Source: Soonwooa sp.
GTDB taxonomy: Bacteria; Bacteroidota; Bacteroidia; Flavobacteriales; Weeksellaceae
DNA length: 38,626 bases
Reading direction: 5' to 3'
Assembly: GCF_030151385.1 (NCBI RefSeq)
Contig: NZ_JASLDS010000025.1
Location: 1 to 38,626 of the forward strand
The position numbers and the translations under genes are program-made. A model generated the notes under the pieces. The model did not search any database, was not told where the DNA came from, and worked only from the letters and a program-made list of their open reading frames with translations. The stretch's first letter is position 1; the number at the start of each line of letters is the position of its first letter. Positions 26,815-35,191 of this stretch are shown piece by piece.

Positions 26815-27210
26815 TTAATTATTTAAATTTTGTTTTTTGCTAAATCCTAAGAACATTAATGCTGCACCAACAAATTCGAAAAACCAGCCCCAAGATAATT
26901 TTACAATTCCCGCAAAAGCACTTTGCCAAGACTTAAATGGTAAAAAAGCAAAAAAATCGAGTGATTTTAATTTGATAGCAACAATTGTAAAAATGAAGAA
27001 AAAGATAAGGCTTCCAGCAACGATTCTCGTCGCTTTTAATTTTTCTCTTTGTATAAAAAGCAAACCTAGAGCCGATAGAATCCAAATAATACTCGATAGA
27101 TAAGGATCAATCTTCCAATAATTCCAGTTGCCGATAAGCGGAATCCTTAATAATGGGAGAAAACTTCCCACAATAACTAAAATAACGCCTATTAATTGTA
27201 TATTCTTCAT
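26815..27210 (-). CDS. Four-helix membrane protein, unknown
   Basis: The 131-residue protein has four predicted helices with the first segment MKNIQLIGVILVIVGSFLPL. This opening resembles small DUF membrane proteins that occur beside core genes in flavobacteria. No function is known. It heads the short operon ending with the thiolase. Confidence 0.75.
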   Translation of the reverse strand: MKNIQLIGVILVIVGSFLPLLRIPLIGNWNYWKIDPYLSSIIWILSALGLLFIQREKLKATRIVAGSLIFFFIFTIVAIKLKSLDFFAFLPFKSWQSAFAGIVKLSWGWFFEFVGAALMFLGFSKKQNLNN

Positions 27211-27235
27211 TTTGTAAAATGCTTTGCCAAAATAC

Positions 27236-27266
27236 GAAAAAAAACATACCTAAAAAAGTATGTTTT
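27236..27266 (-). terminator. Rho-independent terminator of the surface hydrolase gene
   Basis: Read on the - strand, AAAACATAC (from 27266 to 27258) pairs with GTATGTTTT (27249 to 27241) and is followed by a T run. It lies 35 nt after the stop of the gene at 27301-28965. Confidence 0.75.
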
Positions 27267-27300
27267 AATATTAAATGGCTATCGGACTTATATACAGAAG

Positions 27301-28965
27301 TTATTTGGTTAAAAACTTCAAAATCTCATTATTTAAAATTTTGGATTGCTCGAATGGAACATAATGTCCAGCATTTTTAACAATCAAAAGCTCGGAGTTT
27401 GGTAAAGATTTTTGTATCAATTCGGTATGTTCTTTTTTTACAATATCCGTTTCGCCAGCGACAACTAAAGTTGGTACTTTTATCGCATTGACATCTTCAG
27501 GTGATAATTTTGGTTGCGTCAACATCAATTTCAAAAGTCTTTTGTCGCCCATATTATCTTCGTTTTCAAAATCGTTTTTAAAATCGTTTAACAGAGATTC
27601 ATCAACGCCTTTAGGAGAAAGATTTGCACCAATCGTCACCAACTTATCAACCAACTCCGGATGATTTTTAGCAAAGATTAAACCTGTGTTACCTCCATCG
27701 CTCCAACCAACTATATTGATTTTAGAAAGATTAAGCTGTTTTACCACCTCAAATAAATCATTTGCAAAGCCTTCGTAAGAATAATCTTGCTTAGAAAGAT
27801 TCGTACTTCTACCCTGCCCGCGAGTATCGATTGCAATAACTTTATAATGTTTTTCAAAGAATGGAATTTGCTTATAAAAATCCGAAATGCTGCCACCATT
27901 CCCATGAAGTAAAACCAAAGCTGGACCTTCACCATAAGTTTCGTAATAGATTTTGGCATCCTTAATATCTAAAAATTGTCCTGATTTGTTACGTCCATAA
28001 TTGGTGTTCTGAGCTTCACTTTTATACTTCATAATCGCAAGACTCTCTTTTGCTTTCAGATCATCCAAATCCTCAGGCGTTTCAGTAGAAGTTGCAATTT
28101 CTTTTTCTTGAGAGGTTTTGTTGTAAGCGACTTCAATATTCGCGATATATTGTCCAGTCGCACGTTCCCAATTTCCCTGACTTTGATAACGGTACCAAAG
28201 ATTTTGCCCTAAACTTTTCTTTGCCGAAACACCAAACACGAAATCTTCATTCGCCAACTTCTTATAATCGACCAATTGAAGTGTCACAGCAATTTCATTT
28301 TCATTTTTAAAAAGAAGACGATAATTGGACAAATCAATACGCTGCCAACCCGTTGTTTGGGTTTGATAAATAATATTTTCCGTTAACAAATTTTGGTGCG
28401 GCAAGCCATTTTTGAGACTGTAAATATTTAGTTTTAAAGTCAATTCTTCAAAACGCGAACTTGGCATAATGTAGAAGTTGTAAGCTTTAATCTTGGTGGT
28501 GCTGTAGACTTGGAATACACTTCCCTGCTCGGCTGTTGGCGTATTTTGATTAAAAAACTTGGTGAACGTAAACATTGGACGTTTCTTCTCACCAATTAAC
28601 TTATCGTTTAATTTAATAGATTTAACGACTATTTCGTTAAGATCCGTTTGTTTTTGGTCCAAAATGACATTCGGATTTTTCTTTAAATCTTGAAAGCTAA
28701 TTTGCTTATCAACAAATCCAGCTACAGAAAAAACGATGGAATCTTTGGCACCGACTTCCTTATCAAATTTCAATTTGTAAAAACCTTCTTTGTCGGAAAT
28801 ACTTGCCGCTTCCGAAGATTTAACACCGATATTAACATAAGTCAAAGCTTTTTTATTTCCATTAAAAACATAACCAGAAATCTCTGTCTGTGCCGACACC
28901 ATCACCACAGACAGAATAATTCCTAGTACAAGTATGAAAAATCTAATAACAGAATTTAGTATCAT
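27301..28965 (-). CDS. Exported alpha/beta hydrolase with carboxypeptidase-regulatory-like domain
   Basis: The 554-residue product has a signal peptide (about 1-25), a carboxypeptidase-regulatory-like beta-sandwich (about 27-110, SGYVFNGNKKALTYVNIG), a second beta domain (about 120-290), and a C-terminal alpha/beta hydrolase (about 325-554). The catalytic set is visible: HGNGG oxyanion loop, Ser422 in GWSDGG, Asp507 in GETD, His534 in AGHYV. The enzyme is therefore probably periplasmic or outer-membrane linked and hydrolyses an ester or similar bond. The substrate is unknown. It stands alone on the - strand. Confidence 0.9.
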   Translation of the reverse strand: MILNSVIRFFILVLGIILSVVMVSAQTEISGYVFNGNKKALTYVNIGVKSSEAASISDKEGFYKLKFDKEVGAKDSIVFSVAGFVDKQISFQDLKKNPNVILDQKQTDLNEIVVKSIKLNDKLIGEKKRPMFTFTKFFNQNTPTAEQGSVFQVYSTTKIKAYNFYIMPSSRFEELTLKLNIYSLKNGLPHQNLLTENIIYQTQTTGWQRIDLSNYRLLFKNENEIAVTLQLVDYKKLANEDFVFGVSAKKSLGQNLWYRYQSQGNWERATGQYIANIEVAYNKTSQEKEIATSTETPEDLDDLKAKESLAIMKYKSEAQNTNYGRNKSGQFLDIKDAKIYYETYGEGPALVLLHGNGGSISDFYKQIPFFEKHYKVIAIDTRGQGRSTNLSKQDYSYEGFANDLFEVVKQLNLSKINIVGWSDGGNTGLIFAKNHPELVDKLVTIGANLSPKGVDESLLNDFKNDFENEDNMGDKRLLKLMLTQPKLSPEDVNAIKVPTLVVAGETDIVKKEHTELIQKSLPNSELLIVKNAGHYVPFEQSKILNNEILKFLTK

Positions 28966-29024
28966 TTTAGAATTTTTTATTATTTTTTTTTGATTGTCCG
29001 CTTGATCGCCTAAATTCGAAAAAC

Positions 29025-29132
29025 ACTGTCATTCCGACGTAGGAGGAATCTCTATTATCAAAGAGATTGACTGCGTCGAACCACTACGTTAGGTTTCTTC
29101 ATTTCGCTCTACTTCATTCTGAATGACAAATT
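29025..29132. repeat. Interspersed palindromic repeat, copy 2
   Basis: The unit opens GTCATTCCGACGTAGGAGG and closes CTACTTCATTCTGAATGAC. Its left end is the reverse complement of the right end of the unit at 13856-13931, and its right end resembles the reverse of that unit's left end. It is thus a second copy in the opposite orientation, about 108 nt long. It fills the 197-nt gap behind the outer-membrane gene. Confidence 0.72.
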
Positions 29133-29162
29133 GTGAGTTAATACGAATAATGGATATTTATT

Positions 29163-30245
29163 TTAGAAATCAAAATTTATCAATTCAATACCAACTTGGA
29201 TGGCATTTTTACTTGGCAAAATCGCTTTATCATTAAAAATCGGTGTAAAATCCTTTTTGATAAATAAGTTAAAACTGCCATAACCAAGCGTTAATTTGCC
29301 ACCAAATAAGAAGCTATTAACACCGTCATCTAGTGTATATTGGTATTTGTCGAACTTGCCGTCTGGATTATAGTATTTAACTTTTGCAATACTTCTCGTG
29401 TTGACACCAGCATAAGCGCCAAGTCCAATTTTAAACATTTTTTTGCGACCGTCGATATAAGTTTTGCCTTCGTACTCCGTATATTTCGGATTAAGAACCA
29501 CCTGAAATTCTACAGGTAAAGTCAAATAAACATTACGAAGCTTGGAACGTTTTAAACTGCCATTTTCAAAATTTTCTAAATACAATTGTTGATTATTCTG
29601 AACAAAAACTTGTGGACGTTTTGGCATATAAGTATCAGTACGATAAGCAACGCCGTAACGGAAAAACCACGGACTAGCCTCATTTCCCAACTGCATATCA
29701 TGTCGAAACTGAATCTCAAAACTGTGAGAATTTCCAAAACGCATTTGCGAATCGTCCTCGAAAGGATTAAAACTTCCTTTGTCTTTCGTCAGATTAAGAA
29801 AAGCATAATTAATACTGGTCGAAGTTGTATTGATGTACTTCTTTGGATTATTTTTGTTTTTTGCCGCATTGACGTCAAAACTTACAATACCACTGCTGTT
29901 GGTGTAGACATTGTTATTGTTTCTTGAATTAATACCAAACACCGATGCGACAACAGTTGATTTTGTAATGCTGTCCATGCTGTTGCGTTGCGCCTCTATT
30001 TGGTCATTAATGATTGTTTCGTACTTTTCCGAAATAGCTGTCTTTTGGGCGATCAACTCTTCTTTGGTGATTTTGCCTTCGTCGTAAGCCGCTTCAACTT
30101 TTTTAATTTCGTCACGCATTTTCAGCTTTTGAGAAGCGATCATCTTATCAATATTGCCAGAATAAGTTTTGATCTGACTTTCGAGCGTAGTTTGTGCTGT
30201 AGCAAAGCTTGAAAGCAATGCCAGAATTAGGATTTTTGATTTCAT
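29163..30245 (-). CDS. Outer-membrane beta-barrel protein with coiled coil
   Basis: A signal peptide (1-18, ending ATAQ) is followed by a long charged helix (about 20-90) that predicts as coiled coil, then about 270 residues of alternating strands, as in Bacteroidota outer-membrane barrels. The last residue is Phe (INFDF), typical of barrel assembly signals. It is the third gene of a sigma, putative anti-sigma and outer-membrane protein operon, so its expression is probably under that sigma factor. The helix may extend into the periplasm to signal. Confidence 0.85.
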   Translation of the reverse strand: MKSKILILALLSSFATAQTTLESQIKTYSGNIDKMIASQKLKMRDEIKKVEAAYDEGKITKEELIAQKTAISEKYETIINDQIEAQRNSMDSITKSTVVASVFGINSRNNNNVYTNSSGIVSFDVNAAKNKNNPKKYINTTSTSINYAFLNLTKDKGSFNPFEDDSQMRFGNSHSFEIQFRHDMQLGNEASPWFFRYGVAYRTDTYMPKRPQVFVQNNQQLYLENFENGSLKRSKLRNVYLTLPVEFQVVLNPKYTEYEGKTYIDGRKKMFKIGLGAYAGVNTRSIAKVKYYNPDGKFDKYQYTLDDGVNSFLFGGKLTLGYGSFNLFIKKDFTPIFNDKAILPSKNAIQVGIELINFDF

Positions 30246-30254
30246 ATAGTTAGT

Positions 30255-30959
30255 TTATTTTTTATTAACAGAATCTTTGTCAAATATGGTAAAACCGAGA
30301 ATTTTTATAGATTTAGGAGACAATCGATCGTCTAAATCTTCGCTAGTTTTTTTATGCTTGAGATCGTTAAGTCCCATTTTTGATTTTTGACTATTTTGTT
30401 GATCAGCTCTTGTTTTGTCCAATTCTACTCCGAAAAGTAAATCTTTAGAATTGACATATTTTTGAGGTTTTGCAGGCTGAATGACTGGTGCGTCGGCAAT
30501 TGCTTTTTCCTCAGGAATTGCAATCGGCGAAATTGAATTATTATCTTGAGAAATAGTAGCTTGATTCTCTACTTTTACTTCTTTGTTCTGAGTCTGAACA
30601 ATATTTTTAACTTGACTACTTTGAGGTTTTTCGATCGTTTTTTCGACCAATTTTTCGGAATCCTCAGCTTTTAAATTATCTTGAAATTGTGGATTTTCAA
30701 TTTTATTCTGATTAACAATTTTGGGAGTAATATCCTTAACAGTGGTGTTTGATTCAACAATAAAAATTGACAAGGCTAAAATTAAAACAGCAGCAGCTGA
30801 CCACCATAACAATCTAAAATTAGGTTTTGTTTTTTGAGGCGCAATTTCTACTTTTTCATCGTCAAGTTTCTGTTCCAATCTATCCCAAAGATTTGGAGAC
30901 ACAAAGCGCTCTTCTTGATGATATTGTGATTTAAGATTTTTCAACATTTTGCTTTTCAA
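30255..30959 (-). CDS. Putative anti-sigma factor, single-helix membrane protein
   Basis: The 234-residue product has a cytosolic N-terminus (1-50) with the pattern RFVSPNLWDRLEQKLDDE, one helix (about 51-68), and a low-complexity periplasmic tail rich in Gln, Lys and Pro. This is the layout of Bacteroidota anti-sigma factors that lack a zinc motif. It overlaps the sigma gene by 29 nt (30931-30959), indicating coupled translation. Confidence 0.78.
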   Translation of the reverse strand: MKSKMLKNLKSQYHQEERFVSPNLWDRLEQKLDDEKVEIAPQKTKPNFRLLWWSAAAVLILALSIFIVESNTTVKDITPKIVNQNKIENPQFQDNLKAEDSEKLVEKTIEKPQSSQVKNIVQTQNKEVKVENQATISQDNNSISPIAIPEEKAIADAPVIQPAKPQKYVNSKDLLFGVELDKTRADQQNSQKSKMGLNDLKHKKTSEDLDDRLSPKSIKILGFTIFDKDSVNKK

Positions 30960-31491
30960 TTTTTTGTTTTAAAATAAAATCTGCCAAAAACTTTTTAGCT
31001 TTACTGAACTGGCTTTTGCTAGTTCCCTCACTAATGTTAAGGATTTCTGCCACTTCCTTGTGTTTTTTGTCTTCAAAAACAACAAGGTTAAAAATGATTT
31101 TGTAACCAGTTGGCATCGCATCCATTAAAGCCTTCAAATCAATTTCTTCTTCATTCTCTAGAATTTCGTCTGAAAAACTTTCAGCCTTATTTTCAATAAA
31201 ATCAGAATCAACGTATAAAATATTTTGCTTTTTTCTGATAAAAGAAATAGACTCGTTGACAACAATCTTTCGCAACCACGCCGAGAATACATTTGCATTT
31301 TGGCAAGTTTCAATTTTTGTAAAAGCTTTGAAAAATGCTTCCATCAACACATCTTCTGCATCGTGCAAATTGCCAATGTAACTAGAAGCCACAAAAAGTA
31401 AACGATTCGAAAACATATCGAAAACCGTTTTTTGTGCTTGTCTGTCACCTTTTTGGACAAGATTAAAAATATGTTGAAAATTATCTTTCAT
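30931..31491 (-). CDS. ECF RNA polymerase sigma factor
   Basis: The 186-residue protein has sigma region 2 (about 43-86, NLHDAEDVLMEAFFKAFTKIE then SAWLRKIVVNESISFIRKK) and region 4 (about 121-172) with a helix-turn-helix KEVAEILNISEGTSKSQFSKAK. It redirects RNA polymerase and probably responds to an envelope signal through the overlapping anti-sigma gene. The last acidic linker (ENKAESFSDEILENEEEID) is normal for the group. Confidence 0.94.
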   Translation of the reverse strand: MKDNFQHIFNLVQKGDRQAQKTVFDMFSNRLLFVASSYIGNLHDAEDVLMEAFFKAFTKIETCQNANVFSAWLRKIVVNESISFIRKKQNILYVDSDFIENKAESFSDEILENEEEIDLKALMDAMPTGYKIIFNLVVFEDKKHKEVAEILNISEGTSKSQFSKAKKFLADFILKQKIEKQNVEKS

Positions 31492-31664
31492 AAGCTCTTA
31501 CCAATTAGACGCAAAAAAAAGAAAAAGGTTGCTTCAAAAAGAATATTTTTTTTCAATTTTTTAAAAAAAACAATCGAAAGAGTATGCGCAAAACGTATAG
31601 ATAACTTACAATATGCGCATTTTGTATATCTCCAAAAAGGTTGATAAAACGTCAAAAAAATATA

Positions 31665-31695
31665 TTTGCCCGAATGAAATATATGCGTATATTTG
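31665..31695 (+). promoter_or_regulatory. Promoter at the left junction (Pc-like)
   Basis: TTTG (31665-31668) is separated by 19 nt from TATATTTG (31688-31695), an exact match to the Bacteroidota TTTG-N19-TAnnTTTG layout. The start point would fall at about 31700-31702, right on the junction box GTTAGGCGA. Such a promoter would drive whichever cassette lies first, as Pc does in integrons. Confidence 0.65.
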
Positions 31696-31698
31696 AGA

Positions 31699-31707
31699 GT
31701 TAGGCGA
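31699..31707 (+). other. Left cassette junction box GTTAGGCGA
   Basis: The box is the exact reverse complement of TCGCCTAAC at 36265-36273, the start of the first palindromic site. Its GTTAGGC fits the integron core GTTRRRY. It therefore probably marks the 5' end of cassette 1. Confidence 0.65.
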
Positions 31708-31740
31708 CACCCTTTCAAAGATTGCGCAATAAATATTCGA

Positions 31741-31770
31741 GTTTCACAGAAAGTGGAACTTTTTTATTTT
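31741..31770 (+). terminator. Terminator-like stem in the leader of the restriction-modification gene
   Basis: GTTTCAC-AGAAA-GTGGAAC (31741-31759, one wobble) is followed by TTTTTTATTTTT. It could insulate the gene from the junction promoter or attenuate it. Confidence 0.45.
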
Positions 31771-31810
31771 TATCAAGAAATTTATCATCTGCTTATAGAT
31801 TAAAAAAAAC

Positions 31811-31818
31811 TAAATTTG
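31811..31818 (+). promoter_or_regulatory. Promoter -7 box TAAATTTG of the restriction-modification gene
   Basis: TAAATTTG matches TAnnTTTG and would start transcription about 18 nt before the ATG at 31844. The -33 region has no clear TTTG. Confidence 0.45.
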
Positions 31819-31843
31819 AAGTATAACTCTGAGAACATAAAAA

Positions 31844-34800
31844 ATGACTTTAGAACAATATATTAATAATATAAATCAACGATATAAATTAGGAAACACA
31901 ACCGAGCATACCTTTCGTGGCGATCTCCAACAATTACTAGAAAGTTTAGTTCCTACAATTAGAGCAACCAACGAACCCAAAAGACAAAGTTGTGGAGCAC
32001 CAGATTATATCTTAACTAAAAACGATATTCCTGTTGGCTTTATAGAAGCCAAAGACATTGGCGACAAAGACCTAGACGGAACAAAGAAAACAGGAAACAA
32101 AGAACAATTCGACCGTTACAAAGCATCGCTTAGCAATTTAATCTTCACAGATTATCTAGATTTTCATTTATATATTGACGGAGTTTTTATAACAAAAATT
32201 GCAATAGCAGAACTACAAAACGGCATTATCGTTCCGTTATCTAGTAACTTTGCAACATTTACCAATCTTATAAAGGACTTTTGTTCTCACGTTGGACAAA
32301 CCATAAAAAGCAGTAAAAAACTAGCAGAAATGATGGCGGGCAAAGCCCGCCTACTTTCTGATGTCATAGAAAAGGCGCTTACAAGTGACGAATACCATCA
32401 CGAGAACAGCACACTTAAAGACCAAATGACGGCCTTTAAGGAAATCCTTATTCACGATATTACACCAAAAGGTTTTGCCGATGTATATGCTCAAACCATT
32501 GCGTATGGTATGTTTGCGGCGAGACTTCACGACCCTACTTTGCCTACGTTCAGCAGACAAGAAGCCGCAGAACTTATCCCGAAGTCCAACCCATTTTTAC
32601 GCAAGCTTTTTGGCTACATTGCGGGTCCAGATATAGACGACCGTATCAAATGGATTGTAGACAGCTTGGTAGAAATTTTCTTAGCTTGCAATGTTCAAGA
32701 AATCTTAAAAAACTACGGGAAAGCAACAAAAATGGAAGACCCTATTATCCATTTTTACGAAACCTTCCTTAGTGAGTACGACCCCAAATTAAGAAAAGCA
32801 AGAGGCGTTTGGTACACCCCTGCGCCTGTGGTTAATTTTATTGTGCGTGCGGTAGACGATATTCTAAAAACCGAATTTAATCTACCACAAGGCTTAGCAG
32901 ATACCAGCAAAACCAAAATCAAAGTAAATCTGCAAGCGACAGACAATCGCTACAAAGACAACATCAAAACAGCAGAACAAGAAGTTCATAAAGTGCAAAT
33001 CCTTGACCCTGCAACGGGTACAGGAACGTTTTTAGCGGAAGTCATCAAGCATATTCACAAAAAATTTGAGGGGCAACAAGGCATTTGGAGCAATTATGTA
33101 GGACAACATTTATTGCCTCGTCTTAATGGCTTCGAGTTGCTAATGGCGAGTTATGCAATGGCACATTTGCAATTGGATTTATTATTGACAGAAACAGGCT
33201 ACAAGCCAACCACCGACCAACGTTTTAGAGTCTACCTTACCAATAGTTTAGAGGAAAGCCACCCCGATACAGGGACGCTATTTGCCAATTGGCTAAGCTC
33301 AGAAGCCAACGAAGCCAACCGTATCAAGCGAGACACGCCCGTAATGTGCATTATTGGAAATCCACCTTATTCAGTGAGTAGCACAAATAAAAATAAGTGG
33401 ATACAAGATTTAATCTCTGATTACAAAAAAGAATTAAACGAACGTAAAATAAATCTTGATGATGACTATATCAAATTTATTCGATATGGTCAGCATTTCA
33501 TAGATAAAAACGGTAGTGGTGTTTTAGCATATATTTCAAATAATAGTTTTATAGATGGTATTACACACCGACAAATGAGAAAAAATTTAGTTTCTAGTTT
33601 TGATAAAATATATATTATCGACCTACACGGAAACTCTAGTAAAAAAGAAAAGAACCCTGCTGGTGGTGCAGATGAAAATGTTTTTGATATTAAACAAGGA
33701 GTATCGATTAACATATTTATAAAAAACAAAAGCAATAAAAAATCAATTCAACACTTTGATTTATTTGGAAAAAGAGAATTTAAATATGATTTTCTAAATT
33801 CAAATAACTTAAATTCGATTGATTGGAATTTAATAAAAAATGATAATGAAAATTGCTTTTTTACATCAAAAGATTTATCAACTGATAAAAAATATTTAAA
33901 ATATATAAGTGTTGTTGATTTAATGCCTCTTTTTAATTCTGGCATTCAAACAAAATGTGATACTATTTCAATTAACGAAAGCATTGACGAGTTAAAAAAA
34001 ATAGTGACACTTTTTCAAAATGAACCAGTTGAAAAATTGAAAACTCTATTTAAACGAGAAGAAAGTAGTGGCTGGAACTACCAAAATGCTAAAGAGGATT
34101 TAATAAAAAATACCTCTCCTGTATATGCATTATATAACTACAGACCTTTTGATTTTAGAAAAATTGTTTATACAGGTTCATCTTCAGGTTTTTTAGGACG
34201 CTCGAGAAGCATAGTAATGAAACATTTTATAAATAAAAGCAATATAGGCATCTGTTTAATGAGACAATTTTTTCAAGATGCTCCTTATAGTCATATATAT
34301 GCAACTAGTAGTTTAATAGATGAGAGAACAATGTATAGCAACAGAGGAGGAACTTATCTCTTTCCCCTTTATCTATACCCCGAAACCAACGGACAAACCT
34401 CTTTCGAAGAACAAGCCGAAAGAGTACCCAATCTCAATGCGGAGATTGTCGATAATATCGCAAAAGCATTGGGCTTAGCATTTGTACCCGACCATAAACT
34501 CATTCCCGACGAATTCCAAATTCTAGTAGAAACCAAACTTCCGGGAGAACCTTTGGTTCGCCCTTACGATTGGGGCTACCATAATTGTTTTACACCTTTA
34601 GATGTATTGGATTATATCTATGCGGTATTACATTCGCCAACCTACCGCCAGAAGTACAAAGAATTTTTAAAAATAGATTTCCCTAGAGTCCCTTATCCAA
34701 AAGACCAAGATACCTTTTGGAAATTGGTAACATTGGGAGGACAAATAAGAGAAATCCATTTATTAGAAAGTCCTATCGTAGAAAAATACATAACGCAATA

Positions 34801-35065
34801 TCCCATAGACGGAGACAACGTGGTAGGCAAACCAAAATATGATAATGGTAAAGTATACATCAACGATACCCAATATTTCGATAATGTACCACAAACAGCG
34901 TGGGAGTTTTATATCGGTGGTTACCAACCTGCCCAAAAATGGCTAAAAGATAGAAAAGACAGAACCTTAGACTTCGAGGACATTCTACACTATCAGAAAA
35001 TCATTGTGGCATTATCAGAAACCGCACGATTAATGACCGAGATAGATAAAATAGAAATTGAGTAA
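31844..35065 (+). CDS. Single-chain restriction-modification enzyme (type IIG/ISP-like)
   Basis: The 1073-residue protein joins a PD-(D/E)xK nuclease-type N-terminus (Asp54 in APDYIL, Glu68-Ala-Lys70 in FIEAK) to an N6-adenine methyltransferase: SAM motif I LDPATGTGTF (about 387-396) and catalytic NPPY (506-509). The C-terminal part (YNYRPFDFRKIVYTG, GYHNCFTPLDVLDYIYAVLHSPTYR) is of the type ISP specificity kind. No helicase lies between nuclease and methylase, so it differs from full LlaGI/LlaBIII-like enzymes and cuts near its site at most. It modifies and restricts DNA in one chain. From about 33365 to 34365 base use becomes more AT-rich, fitting an exchanged target-recognition domain. Confidence 0.9.
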   Translation: MTLEQYINNINQRYKLGNTTEHTFRGDLQQLLESLVPTIRATNEPKRQSCGAPDYILTKNDIPVGFIEAKDIGDKDLDGTKKTGNKEQFDRYKASLSNLIFTDYLDFHLYIDGVFITKIAIAELQNGIIVPLSSNFATFTNLIKDFCSHVGQTIKSSKKLAEMMAGKARLLSDVIEKALTSDEYHHENSTLKDQMTAFKEILIHDITPKGFADVYAQTIAYGMFAARLHDPTLPTFSRQEAAELIPKSNPFLRKLFGYIAGPDIDDRIKWIVDSLVEIFLACNVQEILKNYGKATKMEDPIIHFYETFLSEYDPKLRKARGVWYTPAPVVNFIVRAVDDILKTEFNLPQGLADTSKTKIKVNLQATDNRYKDNIKTAEQEVHKVQILDPATGTGTFLAEVIKHIHKKFEGQQGIWSNYVGQHLLPRLNGFELLMASYAMAHLQLDLLLTETGYKPTTDQRFRVYLTNSLEESHPDTGTLFANWLSSEANEANRIKRDTPVMCIIGNPPYSVSSTNKNKWIQDLISDYKKELNERKINLDDDYIKFIRYGQHFIDKNGSGVLAYISNNSFIDGITHRQMRKNLVSSFDKIYIIDLHGNSSKKEKNPAGGADENVFDIKQGVSINIFIKNKSNKKSIQHFDLFGKREFKYDFLNSNNLNSIDWNLIKNDNENCFFTSKDLSTDKKYLKYISVVDLMPLFNSGIQTKCDTISINESIDELKKIVTLFQNEPVEKLKTLFKREESSGWNYQNAKEDLIKNTSPVYALYNYRPFDFRKIVYTGSSSGFLGRSRSIVMKHFINKSNIGICLMRQFFQDAPYSHIYATSSLIDERTMYSNRGGTYLFPLYLYPETNGQTSFEEQAERVPNLNAEIVDNIAKALGLAFVPDHKLIPDEFQILVETKLPGEPLVRPYDWGYHNCFTPLDVLDYIYAVLHSPTYRQKYKEFLKIDFPRVPYPKDQDTFWKLVTLGGQIREIHLLESPIVEKYITQYPIDGDNVVGKPKYDNGKVYINDTQYFDNVPQTAWEFYIGGYQPAQKWLKDRKDRTLDFEDILHYQKIIVALSETARLMTEIDKIEIE

Positions 35066-35095
35066 AAGAAGTATTACCTCTCTTTCTAAACAGAC

Positions 35096-35126
35096 TAGCC
35101 AACCTTACGGTTGGCTAATTTGTTTA
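35096..35126 (+). terminator. Terminator after the restriction-modification gene
   Basis: TAGCCAACC-TTAC-GGTTGGCTA is a perfect 9-bp stem (35096-35117) followed by a T-rich stretch. It starts 30 nt after the stop. Confidence 0.75.
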
Positions 35127-35191
35127 CTTACTGCTATTTATATTGTTTTATTTATTATATTTAATACATTAATTATTAAAACAAAATACAA

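Larger units (their letters stand above)
31492..31843. other. 352-nt gap holding the left boundary of the cassette array
   Basis: There is no gene here. From 31580 the stretch carries four copies of an octamer-like motif: TATGCGCA at 31583 and 31612, TATGCGTA at 31682, and TTGCGCAA at 31722. It also holds a promoter pair at 31665-31695, the cassette junction box at 31699, a terminator-like stem at 31741, and a second promoter box at 31811. Functionally it occupies the place of an integron attI region. Confidence 0.6.

Noticed and set aside
31432..31644. 70-codon open frame on the + strand before the array, considered as a recombinase remnant
   Set aside because: The lysine- and phenylalanine-rich sequence has no recombinase motif and overlaps the sigma gene antisense.
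31488..31718. Open frame upstream of the sigma gene on the - strand
   Set aside because: The product is low-complexity Phe/Lys sequence across an AT-rich non-coding gap and crosses the promoter and junction box.
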